Source: JACTOJ01 sp032335695
GTDB taxonomy: Bacteria > Bacillota > Clostridia > Clostridiales > Clostridiaceae
Reading direction: 5' to 3'
DNA length: 64,000 nt
Assembly: GCF_032335695.1 (NCBI RefSeq)
Contig: NZ_JACTOJ010000011.1
Coordinates: 1 to 64,000 of the forward strand
Below are positions 45,104-53,012 of the stretch, piece by piece. Within the stretch, counting starts at the first letter, position 1. Each line of letters starts with the position of its first letter. The position numbers were made by a program, and so were the translations under genes. The notes below the pieces were generated by a model. The model saw only the letters and a list, made by a program, of their open reading frames with translations. It ran no database searches and had not been told where the DNA came from.

Positions 45104-45141
45104 TTCCTAATCATACCTGAAGTAAAATATAATTTTTGTAA

Positions 45142-45170
45142 TTGACAAGCATCTAAAGAAGATATATATT
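45142..45170 (+). promoter_or_regulatory. Promoter of the TetR gene
   Basis: TTGACA and TATATT with a 17-bp spacer; the start would lie near 45177, just before the palindromic operator. Confidence 0.8.
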
Positions 45171-45183
45171 TAAATTAAAGAAA

Positions 45184-45201
45184 TGAATGACGTGTCATTC
45201 A
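45184..45201. promoter_or_regulatory. TetR autoregulatory operator
   Basis: TGAATGACGTGTCATTCA has perfect 8-bp arms with a 2-bp centre, a typical TetR-type operator size. It lies just after the transcription start and 20 bp before the ATG. Confidence 0.75.
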
Positions 45202-45221
45202 ATGCTTGAGGAGAAATTTAA

Positions 45222-45908
45222 ATGCCTTATAAAAAATCAGACAAAACAGAATTAAAAAAAGATGAGAAGCGAAAATTGATATTTAAAACCGCGGCTAAGG
45301 TATTTGCTGAAAAAGGATACCATCAGACTTCAGTTAAAGATATAACGGACAGAGCAGAAGTTTCAGTAGGAACCTTTTATCTATACTTTAGGAATAAAGA
45401 AGACTTATTTGAAAAATTATATGATGAGATGGAACAGATAATAAATAACATAAAAAATTACGCTATGCAAAAGAAAGTAAATAATGCAGCAGAACGGTTT
45501 GCTAATGTAATAGCTGCATCAGTATGGACCTATGAGACTTTTAGGGAACTTTCAAAGATAATGCTTATTGAAGCTGTTGGATTAAATCCTCGTTTTGAAA
45601 AAAAGTATGCAGATATTATGGTAAAGTCCTGTGCAGGAATGGAAGCAACATTAAAGGATTTGAAAGACAAGGGTATAATAGATGTTCCAGATACCAAAGT
45701 GGCGGCTATAGGCTGTGAGGGTGCTTTTAATCATGCGATTATCTATTGGCTGAGAACAGAAGAAAAAGCTGACTTAAAGCTATATACCTATCCTATGGTG
45801 GTATTTTCCCTGCAGGCTTTAAAAATAAACTTTTCTCAAGGAATTATTAAAGCAAGTATCGATGAAATCTTTCAGGACTTAGACAAAAGAAAAAATGAAT
45901 TTATATAA
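45222..45908 (+). CDS. TetR-family regulator
   Basis: A 228-residue protein with the N-terminal TetR helix-turn-helix (KLIFKTAAKVFAEKGYHQTS, then VKDITDRAEVSVGTFYLYF, residues about 18-58). The remainder is an all-helical ligand domain. GAGGAGA precedes the ATG. A palindrome matching a TetR operator sits 20 bp upstream. The divergent MFS pump is the likely regulated target; an APH-like gene follows 58 bp downstream. Confidence 0.9.
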   Translation: MPYKKSDKTELKKDEKRKLIFKTAAKVFAEKGYHQTSVKDITDRAEVSVGTFYLYFRNKEDLFEKLYDEMEQIINNIKNYAMQKKVNNAAERFANVIAASVWTYETFRELSKIMLIEAVGLNPRFEKKYADIMVKSCAGMEATLKDLKDKGIIDVPDTKVAAIGCEGAFNHAIIYWLRTEEKADLKLYTYPMVVFSLQALKINFSQGIIKASIDEIFQDLDKRKNEFI

Positions 45909-45966
45909 AATTGATTGGGAGGAAGTAAGCTGGTAGGGTTTTGCCTTTATTTGCTGAAGATATAGT

Positions 45967-46821
45967 ATGATAGAATTAAATAAACTTAAACTAATTGCCA
46001 AGGGAGGGCAAGCTGACATATATGAATTAGATAAGGGCAGAGTAATAAGGGTTCTACGTAATAGACATGAGGAAGAACAGCTTAAGACAGAAATGTCAGT
46101 TATGAATTCTTTAAGAGAGAAAGGTAAAGCTGTGCCTGAGGTTTACGAATATTTAAAAATTGATGAAAGACCTGCTCTCATAATGGAAAAACTTAATGGG
46201 ATAAGCATGCTGGAGGCAATAACAAAGAAACCGCTTTATATCCTAAAACAGGCTGAAAAGCTAGCAAAACTTCATATGGAGACGTCAGATTCTGCAGAAG
46301 GCTTGGAACTAATTTCTATAAACGCTAGGGCAGCTTATCTTATAAAGAATTCATCATTATTTAGTGAGGATATTAAAAAATTTATACTAGATATTCTAGA
46401 AAAAATGCCTGAGGAAAATGATATTTGTCATGGAGATTTTCATCCTGGAAATATAATAATAATGGGAGATAAATATTATGTTATTGATTGGTTCGGAGCC
46501 ACCAAAGGTAAAAAGCTTTCTGATATAGCTCACACTTATATAATTCTTAGAAATACTCCTGAGATTCCTGGAATAAGTAATCTTCAACGGTTTATCATAG
46601 CTTCTTCCGTAGGCATGATTTCTAAAAGATATTTATCAACCTGCTATAAGCTAGAAGCTTTTGATTATGGTGAACTTTCAAGATGGATGGTTATTAGAGC
46701 CGCAGAAAGAGTTGTATATGGGGAGAAATTTGAAAAATATGCTCTTATTAAATTTATAGAAAGATGTATGAAGGCTAAAGCAAAGGAAATTAATGAGGAG
46801 GCTTGGTGGAAGCTTCTATAG
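45967..46821 (+). CDS. APH/choline kinase-fold phosphotransferase
   Basis: A 284-residue protein-kinase-like enzyme. IAKGGQADIYEL (residues about 10-21) is the glycine-rich loop, CHGDFHPGNII near 155 carries the Brenner catalytic motif HGDxxxxN, and YVIDWFGA near 175 has the metal-binding Asp. Such enzymes phosphorylate aminoglycosides, macrolides or metabolites; the sequence does not closely recall a named resistance kinase. No good SD is seen (GAAGATATAGT). It follows the TetR gene and may be co-transcribed. Confidence 0.8.
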   Translation: MIELNKLKLIAKGGQADIYELDKGRVIRVLRNRHEEEQLKTEMSVMNSLREKGKAVPEVYEYLKIDERPALIMEKLNGISMLEAITKKPLYILKQAEKLAKLHMETSDSAEGLELISINARAAYLIKNSSLFSEDIKKFILDILEKMPEENDICHGDFHPGNIIIMGDKYYVIDWFGATKGKKLSDIAHTYIILRNTPEIPGISNLQRFIIASSVGMISKRYLSTCYKLEAFDYGELSRWMVIRAAERVVYGEKFEKYALIKFIERCMKAKAKEINEEAWWKLL

Positions 46822-46865
46822 CCTATTAAATTAATAAGTAAGAGGTAAGAATGAAGAGATATGTA

Positions 46866-46888
46866 GGAATTTAGCAAAGCTAAATTCC
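46866..46888. terminator. Hairpin between convergent kinase and Fe-S genes
   Basis: GGAATTTAGC and GCTAAATTCC form a perfect 10-bp stem with a 3-nt loop. It has no T run directly after, so termination strength is uncertain. Confidence 0.5.
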
Positions 46889-46930
46889 AACCATAACTAT
46901 ACATTATTAATTATTAAATCTTCATTATTT

Positions 46931-48208
46931 TTATGAATTCTCAAGCAGCTTTGCTAAATACACGGATTTCATCTGCTTACTAGCCATTGCTTTGTGCACA
47001 GGCGAGAGTTTAAATATGCTTCCCAGTATAGCGCCCATAGCTCTGTGACTTAAATGTGCTTGATTATCAAAAATTAAATTTTGAAACTGGCCTTTTTCTA
47101 TAGCAGATAGTACTGCTCTATGTACTGTTGTTACAGGAGTTATGACGCTCTCTTTTCTGCGCATAAGCTTAATTGATTTAGTTGGGCAATTCTTTACGCA
47201 TACTCCGCAGCCAAGACAAATATCTTCTGAAAGCTTAGCTGTCTTAGATCTAGGTGTATTATTAGTGCTTTCAGTTACCTTAATGGCTTCCATAGGGCAG
47301 ACTTTAGTGCATTTTCCACAGCCTACGCAAGTATTTTCATCTATACTTGGAAGATAACTAGTAGTATTTACAGGAACTAAAAAGCCAAATTTCTTTGCAG
47401 AAACAAAAGCTTCGCAATGGCATTTACAGCAGTTGCATATGAAATTAGGTTCCTTTTGAACATTTTCTCCGCACTGCACTAAATTGTAATCATAGCACAT
47501 ATTTAAAATATCTAAAGCTTCAGCAGCATCTATTCTTCTGGCATAATTATGTTTTATAAGACTGTAAGCACTGGTAGAGAAGGTTAAACAAGTTTCCATG
47601 GGAGCATAGCAATCATCACCTAAATGATGAGCTTTATGTCTGCAGTAACAAGTGCTTACTCCAATATGCTTAGCAGTTTTTATTATGTGACTTGCTTTTT
47701 CATAATCCAATATATTTATAGCATTATCTTCATCTAAAGCTCTCTCTTGAACAAAAGCTCTTCCTAATTTTGTTTCAGTTCCACAAAATAAAGCCTTTGA
47801 AAAATCATCTTCCACATTAAGATATTGATGCAGCAATTCACTGAGCACCTTTTGATCAAGATTGGTGCCTACTCTCATTAATGCAAATTCAAAAAAGCCA
47901 GCCATAGGAGGTGCCATCATGTATTTCTTTTCTCCATCTGCTTCACATTCCAAATCTAAAATTAGTGCTTTAGATGCTAAGGAATCAAGTATATGTGCAG
48001 TTTTTGTCTCATCCATTTTCCAAATCCTGCTGGCAGTTTTTATATTAAAAGACTTTATAGGAAGCTGAGCAACCAAAGCTGCCTCTTCCTTAGTAAACAT
48101 CATAGAGAGAATCTTATAGAGAGTTTCAGAGGGAGGAGCACCTTGTGGAAATCTATTTAATCTTTCTTCCAAGCTTTTGTAGGCGTTTTTGGCCACCATG
48201 TGAGACAT
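46931..48208 (-). CDS. 4Fe-4S protein with N-terminal winged-helix-like region
   Basis: A 425-residue protein. Residues about 35-110 (FTKEEAALVAQLPIKSFNI, then ASRIWKMDETKTAHILDSLA) look like a winged helix. Next comes a cysteine/histidine-rich stretch with CYCRHKAHHLGDDCYAP and later CNCCKCHC. Two ferredoxin clusters follow, CVGCGKCTKVCP and CLGCGVCVKNCP, each with four cysteines. It resembles clostridial 4Fe-4S proteins of unknown role. ATG 48208 follows AAAGGAGATG; the longer reading to 48283 has no SD and runs through the operator-like palindrome. It may be an electron-transfer protein or redox-responsive regulator. Confidence 0.75.
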   Translation of the reverse strand: MSHMVAKNAYKSLEERLNRFPQGAPPSETLYKILSMMFTKEEAALVAQLPIKSFNIKTASRIWKMDETKTAHILDSLASKALILDLECEADGEKKYMMAPPMAGFFEFALMRVGTNLDQKVLSELLHQYLNVEDDFSKALFCGTETKLGRAFVQERALDEDNAINILDYEKASHIIKTAKHIGVSTCYCRHKAHHLGDDCYAPMETCLTFSTSAYSLIKHNYARRIDAAEALDILNMCYDYNLVQCGENVQKEPNFICNCCKCHCEAFVSAKKFGFLVPVNTTSYLPSIDENTCVGCGKCTKVCPMEAIKVTESTNNTPRSKTAKLSEDICLGCGVCVKNCPTKSIKLMRRKESVITPVTTVHRAVLSAIEKGQFQNLIFDNQAHLSHRAMGAILGSIFKLSPVHKAMASKQMKSVYLAKLLENS

Positions 48209-48225
48209 GCCTTCATCTCCTTTTA

Positions 48226-48239
48226 AAGCGTAAACGCTT
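48226..48239. promoter_or_regulatory. Palindrome AAGCGTAAACGCTT upstream of the Fe-S gene
   Basis: Perfect 6-bp arms with a 2-bp centre lie just upstream of the SD of the minus-strand Fe-S gene. A second small inverted repeat (GTTGC, GCAAC) is at 48263-48281. It could bind a LacI-type or the gene's own regulator. Confidence 0.4.
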
Positions 48240-48347
48240 ATTAATAAGTATATAATTGCATAGGTTGCTATTAAATGCAACAATAATATTATTATGGTAT
48301 AATAAGTTAAAAGTTTCTATATTTGATATAAATTTGGAAACTGCGAG

Positions 48348-48437
48348 TTGGTTTGGAATATTGCTTATATGGTTAATGAATTAATAAGATTAGGTGATGA
48401 AAATATATTTCTTACTCCAGTAGAGAAGAAAGCTTGA
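48348..48437 (+). CDS. Possible small ORF or gene remnant
   Basis: A 29-codon reading from TTG 48348 gives MVWNIAYMVNELIRLGDENI and then FLTPVEKKA before TGA. Codon use looks coding, and the frame is open back to a stop at about 48324, but there is no clear SD. It may be the decayed tail of a gene. The rest of 48240-48518 shows no other gene. Confidence 0.25.
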   Translation: MVWNIAYMVNELIRLGDENIFLTPVEKKA

Positions 48438-48518
48438 GGAGAGGAAAAATTTTAAGTCAACTTCAGATAAGAATGTTTCGAGGCGAGTAGGAGAAATCAG
48501 GAAGATAGGAGTATTTGC

Positions 48519-48998
48519 ATGGGTAGATTTAAAAAATTTATATTACCAATATCATTGACAATGAATTTAATACTAGTTTTTTCTTTGTACTCTATATATG
48601 AGGATAAAAAATTTAATAGGAATTCAGCTGATGACATATTTATAGGCAGCTTATCTCGAGCAGCTGATGATTTTCAGCAGGATTATAGCAATATGAAAGA
48701 GGAGGATAGAGTTCATAATTATATAGAGATATCGTACAATTTATACACAGCAGCGAATATATTGGATTTTACTTCCTATGCTCATATAAAAAATAGGAAT
48801 TATTTATTTGCAGCCATAGCTGATTTACACACTTGTATCATTTTAAATGAATCAAGAGAAGCGTTCTTAACTAATAGAGATAAAACTATGAGTATATATA
48901 AAGCTCTCATAAAAATAAAAGCTAATCCTGGAGATGAGCAAGATTGCAAAGTGATTAATGATATTACCACCAACATGCTAACCAATCCAATTAAATAA
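48519..48998 (+). CDS. Hypothetical membrane-anchored protein
   Basis: A 159-residue protein with one N-terminal hydrophobic segment (residues about 7-25, FILPISLTMNLILVFSLYS) and a largely helical, charged remainder, so probably anchored with the body outside. ATAGGAG precedes the ATG. I do not recognise the family. It stands alone between the Fe-S gene (divergent) and a GNAT gene; no function can be offered. Confidence 0.7.
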   Translation: MGRFKKFILPISLTMNLILVFSLYSIYEDKKFNRNSADDIFIGSLSRAADDFQQDYSNMKEEDRVHNYIEISYNLYTAANILDFTSYAHIKNRNYLFAAIADLHTCIILNESREAFLTNRDKTMSIYKALIKIKANPGDEQDCKVINDITTNMLTNPIK

Positions 48999-49058
48999 AA
49001 GAAGGCGATTTTATTGAAAAGCATATATTATGTATTTGAAAAACATATGATTGTGTAA

Positions 49059-49087
49059 TTGAAGGAGAGTAGAATTTGTAGTATAAT
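49059..49087 (+). promoter_or_regulatory. Promoter of the GNAT leader
   Basis: TTGAAG (49059-49064) and TATAAT (49082-49087) are 17 bp apart. The start near 49094 lies only about 20 nt before a terminator hairpin. Confidence 0.65.
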
Positions 49088-49104
49088 ATATTGTATATTG
49101 GTAT

Positions 49105-49209
49105 ATGTTAAAAACTACGAATTGGGTTCGTAGTTTTTTTGTGCTGATTTTTAAAAGCTTATATAGAAATAGGCTTTTTTTATTTAAAAAAAACAAATAT
49201 CATGGATAA
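49105..49209 (+). CDS. Putative 34-residue leader ORF
   Basis: The ORF begins MLKTTNWVRSFFVLIF and spans both hairpins of the leader. Its TAA stop (49207-49209) overlaps the AAGGAG that serves the GNAT start at 49223. This suggests translational control, but no SD is visible before the leader ATG. Confidence 0.35.
   Translation: MLKTTNWVRSFFVLIFKSLYRNRLFLFKKNKYHG
49111..49140 (+). terminator. Leader terminator ahead of GNAT
   Basis: AACTACGAA (49113-49121) pairs with TTCGTAGTT (49127-49135) around a 5-nt loop and is followed by five more T. A weaker second hairpin with AAAGC/GCTTT and a T7 run lies at 49154-49182. Confidence 0.85.
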
Positions 49210-49222
49210 GGAGCTTTGCTAT

Positions 49223-49786
49223 ATGGATATTTTTAAAACGGCATTTGATATGTTTCCTAAATTAGATAGTAACAATTTCGCATTGAGGGAAGCAAAGGAA
49301 AGTGATTGGAATGAAATATACGATATTTACTCTAATGAAGAGGCAGTAAAGTATCAAGAGATACCAACTATGAAAACAAAAGAACAAGCTAAAAAGTCTA
49401 TATCACATTTTTTAAATTCATATAAAAACAAGAGATTTATTAGATGGTGTATTGTCTACAGAAACTATGACAAAATAATTGGATTAATCACACTTCATGA
49501 TTTAGACACGTGGAATTCAAAGGCTGAGATAGGTTATATGCTCAATAGAAAATTCTGGAGACAGAATATAATGACTGAATGTGCAGAGAAAGTAATAGAA
49601 TATGCGTTTGAAGTAATAAAATTACATAGGCTAGAGGCAATGATTCATCCTGAAAATATAGCGTCTATTAAATTAAACAGCAAGCTAGGTTTTGAGCTGG
49701 AGGGATTAAAAAAAGAATGTGCCTACAATAGAAAAACAGAAGAATTTGAGGACAGATTTCTATATGCACTTATAAACAAAAGATAA
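49223..49786 (+). CDS. GNAT acetyltransferase, RimJ/RimL-like
   Basis: A 187-residue protein. NFALREAKESDWNEIYDIYSNEEAVKYQ (about residues 13-40) and WNSKAEIGYMLNRKFWRQNIMTECAEKVIEYAFE (about 95-128) match the RimJ/RimL branch, which acetylates protein N-termini, amino acids or drugs. ATG 49223 is chosen because AAGGAG lies 9-10 nt upstream; ATG 49202 has no SD. It is preceded by a leader with a promoter, two hairpins and a small ORF. Confidence 0.85.
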   Translation: MDIFKTAFDMFPKLDSNNFALREAKESDWNEIYDIYSNEEAVKYQEIPTMKTKEQAKKSISHFLNSYKNKRFIRWCIVYRNYDKIIGLITLHDLDTWNSKAEIGYMLNRKFWRQNIMTECAEKVIEYAFEVIKLHRLEAMIHPENIASIKLNSKLGFELEGLKKECAYNRKTEEFEDRFLYALINKR

Positions 49787-49804
49787 TAACTTTGATGATA
49801 TTTA

Positions 49805-49833
49805 TTGACAATAGTTTGATATCAAACTATAAT
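49805..49833 (+). promoter_or_regulatory. Promoter of marR with operator in the spacer
   Basis: TTGACA (49805-49810) and TATAAT (49828-49833) match consensus exactly with 17-bp spacing. The predicted start is the A of the ATG at 49840. Confidence 0.88.
49811..49830. promoter_or_regulatory. MarR operator, site 1
   Basis: ATAGTTTGATATCAAACTAT, a 20-bp perfect palindrome, fills the promoter spacer and overlaps the -10. The same sequence recurs at 50277-50296. Confidence 0.9.
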
Positions 49834-49839
49834 GTGGAT

Positions 49840-50262
49840 ATGGAAATAAGAGATGCAATATCATTAATATCAAAAATTAGAGAGAAAGTAAATCATCTTA
49901 TTGTGCAGGAAATGTCCCAAAACGGTATAGAAGGAATAGTTACTTCTCATGGGGATATAATATATGCTTTATACAATAAGGAAAAAATGACTATGGCAGA
50001 AATCGCTGAAAAGATTGGCAGAGATAAATCCACAGTCACTGCACTTGTAGACAAGCTTGTGAAGTTTGGCTATGTAATCAAGGAAAGGGATAGGGAAGAC
50101 AGCAGAGTTGTTTATGCAGCCTTAACCAGCAGAGGTAAGGAATTAAAGCCTGTTTTTGAATCCATATCCATGAAAGTTCTAAGTGTTTTTTATTTAGGTG
50201 TACCAGAGAAAGATAAGGAGGAGCTAATAAGAATTTTAAATAAAATTTATAATAATTTATAG
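49840..50262 (+). CDS. MarR-family regulator, probably from a leaderless mRNA
   Basis: A 140-residue winged-helix protein; recognition region MTMAEIAEKIGRDKSTVTALVDKLVKFGYV (residues about 50-79), wing KERDREDSRVVYAALTSRG. Upstream in-frame ATGs at 49792 and 49795 would place the promoter inside the gene, so ATG 49840 is chosen; it sits 6 bp after a perfect -10, meaning the mRNA begins at the AUG without an SD. It should repress itself and the MFS gene through two identical operators. Its inducer is probably a substrate of that pump. Confidence 0.88.
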   Translation: MEIRDAISLISKIREKVNHLIVQEMSQNGIEGIVTSHGDIIYALYNKEKMTMAEIAEKIGRDKSTVTALVDKLVKFGYVIKERDREDSRVVYAALTSRGKELKPVFESISMKVLSVFYLGVPEKDKEELIRILNKIYNNL

Positions 50263-50276
50263 TTTTTTTTAATTAT

Positions 50277-50296
50277 ATAGTTTGATATCAAACTAT
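50277..50296. promoter_or_regulatory. MarR operator, site 2
   Basis: The identical 20-bp palindrome ATAGTTTGATATCAAACTAT lies 36 bp before the MFS start and overlaps TATAAT (50294-50299). No good -35 is seen, so this promoter may be weak or activated, and read-through from marR is possible. Confidence 0.88.
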
Positions 50297-50331
50297 AATC
50301 CACTACGTCAATTAATGCAAGGAGATTTAAC

Positions 50332-51564
50332 ATGCTAAAAAATAATTTTCAAAAGTTTTTATCCGCAGATTTGATTTCACAGTTTGGAGCTGGAATGACT
50401 CTATCAGCAATAAGCTGGTTCATTCTAGATAAAAGTGGGAGTAATTCCTTGGTGGCAGCAGCTTCCAATGTGAATATCATCAGCGGTCTCATCATATCAA
50501 TTTTTGCAGGAGCAATAATTGACCATTTTTCTAAAAAAGCAACCATAGTATTTTCTCTTATATTAAGAGCAGCGTTTGTAGTAATACCGCTAATATTATT
50601 GGCCACCTACGGCTTCAACAAATATTTTCTGTTTATATTAGCACTAAATAATGGTTTAGGCTGGAATATATATTTTCCAGCCTCCAAGGGATTGATTCAG
50701 TCTATTACTAAAAAAGAGGATTTGCTTAAAATGAATTCAGGAGCTGAAATTACCATGCAGATAGGACTATTCTCTTCAGGAGCTATAGCCGGTCTGTTGT
50801 ACAAATATTTTGGCTTCAACATAATTCTTGTGATAAGTTCTGTCACTTTTTTAATTGGCGCAGCCATAGTAAATTCGATAAAGATTCAGGAAGCAGAGGC
50901 TGAAGAAAAAATCAATAATGGATTTATAGAAATTTTTAGAGAAGGCTTTTCTTATCTTAAAGCTCACAAATTTATTTTTGTCTTAGGAATTATAATGTAT
51001 ATTCCTTTTGTAGCGGGAAGCAGCTTTAGTACTATTTTGCCTGGTTTTGTGAGGCAGGTCCTAAAGGGCGACTCAACAGTTTATGGCCTAGTGGATATGT
51101 TTTATGGAGTTGGAGCCTGCGTTGGAGGCATAGCTATAATTGGAATTGCAAAGAGAATATCCTCTAGGCTTCTTATTACAGTAGGCTTTGCAATTTCAAC
51201 ATCAGCAGCCATCATTATGTTCTTAAACAAATCGGTACTGCTTGCCTGCATGATAACCATAACTTTTGGCATATGTAGTGCTGGCATAAGAACAGTTATA
51301 TATTCCTTAATTATGAGGACAGTTCCTAATGCTTATCTAGGAAGAATTATGTCTGTTTGGAATGCTATAAGCCTTACTCTTCAGGTTATTGTGACTTATT
51401 CAATTGGAAGAATAACAGATAAGGTAAGCGTAGCCTATGGTTTCCTTTTCTACGCTGCAGTTATGCTGATAGGGCTTATAATGTATTCTATTTCTGCTAA
51501 ACTTTCAGCTGAAAAAGCTATTAATGAAGATGACGTTGATAAAATCACTAGTAAGGCGGAATAA
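50332..51564 (+). CDS. MFS transporter, MFS_3/Mef-like
   Basis: A 410-residue protein of about twelve spans. FLSADLISQFGAGMTLSAISWFILD (residues about 9-33), GAIIDHFSKKATIVFSLILRA and IMRTVPNAYLGRIMSVWNA near 330 match the macrolide-efflux branch. CAAGGAGA precedes the ATG. It is controlled by the adjacent MarR, judged by a shared palindrome. It is not closely similar to the MFS at 43612. Substrate unknown. Confidence 0.88.
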   Translation: MLKNNFQKFLSADLISQFGAGMTLSAISWFILDKSGSNSLVAAASNVNIISGLIISIFAGAIIDHFSKKATIVFSLILRAAFVVIPLILLATYGFNKYFLFILALNNGLGWNIYFPASKGLIQSITKKEDLLKMNSGAEITMQIGLFSSGAIAGLLYKYFGFNIILVISSVTFLIGAAIVNSIKIQEAEAEEKINNGFIEIFREGFSYLKAHKFIFVLGIIMYIPFVAGSSFSTILPGFVRQVLKGDSTVYGLVDMFYGVGACVGGIAIIGIAKRISSRLLITVGFAISTSAAIIMFLNKSVLLACMITITFGICSAGIRTVIYSLIMRTVPNAYLGRIMSVWNAISLTLQVIVTYSIGRITDKVSVAYGFLFYAAVMLIGLIMYSISAKLSAEKAINEDDVDKITSKAE

Positions 51565-51717
51565 TAAATAAACATTTGTTATATAGATATCTTTATAAGT
51601 TAATATTTTTGCATTATAGTAATTTTCAAAAATATGAAATAGCATAAGTACTTCTTAAAGCAGGAGATGCTATAATTCCAACTATATAAAGTTAATCATG
51701 GAAGGACGGAATATAGT

Positions 51718-52869
51718 ATGGAATATTCAAAATTACTAAGAGAGCTGCCCTCGTCGCCTATCAGGAATATGATGGTACGTGCAGCCACATTAAAAGATGT
51801 AATTTCTTTTAGTGTGGGAGAACCGGATTTTCTGCCACAAGAAAGCGTATTAGAAGCTGCTAGGGCTGCTTTGAAAATAAGCACTAAGTACGCTCCAGGA
51901 GCAGGACTTGATATTTTGAGAGACACTTATGTAGAATATCTGAATGGTACCTTGGGTGTAGATTATACAAGAGAAAATGTGGTAGTGACAACAGGGGGAA
52001 TGTCAGCACTATTTTTAAGCTTTGCCTGTATTTTGAATCCTGGAGATGAGGTGCTGGTAAGTTCTCCTTATTTTACTAATTATTCCTCAGAAATATTAAT
52101 GAACAATGGTGTTCCTGTTATGGTGGAGGTTTATGAGAAAGATAATTTTGTTGTAACTCTTGAGGCTATTAGAGAAGCTATTACTCCCAAAACTAAAGTT
52201 ATTTTATTGAATTCTCCCTGTAATCCTACAGGAGGGATTATAGATAAAGATACATTGAAACAGATAGCAGATATTGCAAAAGAGAAGGATTTATTTGTTA
52301 TAAGCGATGAGGTTTATAGGCATATTTTATTTGACGGAGAAGAATATTGCAGCATAGCTGCCATTGATGGAATGAAGGAAAGAACATTGATAATAGATAG
52401 CTGCTCAAAAAGCAGTGCCATGACAGGCTTTCGGGTGGGATTCGCCGCAGGCCCAAAGGAATTGATTGCCTTATTCATAAGAGCCACAGAGAATGTGTAT
52501 TCCTCTGTTACCACAGTAGCTCAGTATGCAGCGGTAGAAGCACTGAAAAATGGTGGGGAATACAGGAATTATATGTGCTTAAAATATGAGGAAAGAAGAG
52601 ACTACATATACGATAGAATAAATAAAATGAATAAGCTATCCTGCATTAAGCCTAAAGGTGCGTTCTATGCATTTGTAAATGTTAAAAACACAGGAATGGA
52701 TGGTAATGAGTTCGCCAATAGACTTTTAGAGGAGAAAAGGGTAGCAGTGGTTCCAGGCATTGCTTTTGGAGAAAACGGAAGATATTATGTAAGGATGGCT
52801 TATGGAACTTCTATGGAGAATTTGGAAAAAGGATTGGATAGAATAGAAGAATTTTTAAATGATTTATGA
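51718..52869 (+). CDS. PLP-dependent class I/II aminotransferase
   Basis: A 383-residue fold-type I enzyme. FSVGEPDF near residue 31, NSPCNPTGG near 164, SDEVY near 194, and the lysine for PLP, Lys231 in SCSKSSAMTGFRVG, are all present, with the tail arginine in GRYYVRMAYG. This is the aspartate/aromatic aminotransferase (AspB) group. GGAAGGACGG precedes the ATG with a slightly long spacing. It stands alone; the amino-acid substrate cannot be told. Confidence 0.92.
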   Translation: MEYSKLLRELPSSPIRNMMVRAATLKDVISFSVGEPDFLPQESVLEAARAALKISTKYAPGAGLDILRDTYVEYLNGTLGVDYTRENVVVTTGGMSALFLSFACILNPGDEVLVSSPYFTNYSSEILMNNGVPVMVEVYEKDNFVVTLEAIREAITPKTKVILLNSPCNPTGGIIDKDTLKQIADIAKEKDLFVISDEVYRHILFDGEEYCSIAAIDGMKERTLIIDSCSKSSAMTGFRVGFAAGPKELIALFIRATENVYSSVTTVAQYAAVEALKNGGEYRNYMCLKYEERRDYIYDRINKMNKLSCIKPKGAFYAFVNVKNTGMDGNEFANRLLEEKRVAVVPGIAFGENGRYYVRMAYGTSMENLEKGLDRIEEFLNDL

Positions 52870-53012
52870 TTGTGATACGAAAATACTCTTTAAAAGCAGA
52901 ATATTTTTTTAGTATGTAAACATTTTGAGAATTAGAATAACATGGTATAATCATCTTATATGAATTCAGCTGATGATAAATCGGTAATTTATTAGTGAAG
53001 GAGACAATACGA

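Noticed and set aside
49113..49135. TTCG-containing hairpin that looks like a tRNA T arm
   Set aside because: No acceptor stem or anticodon arm is present; the T run shows it is a terminator.
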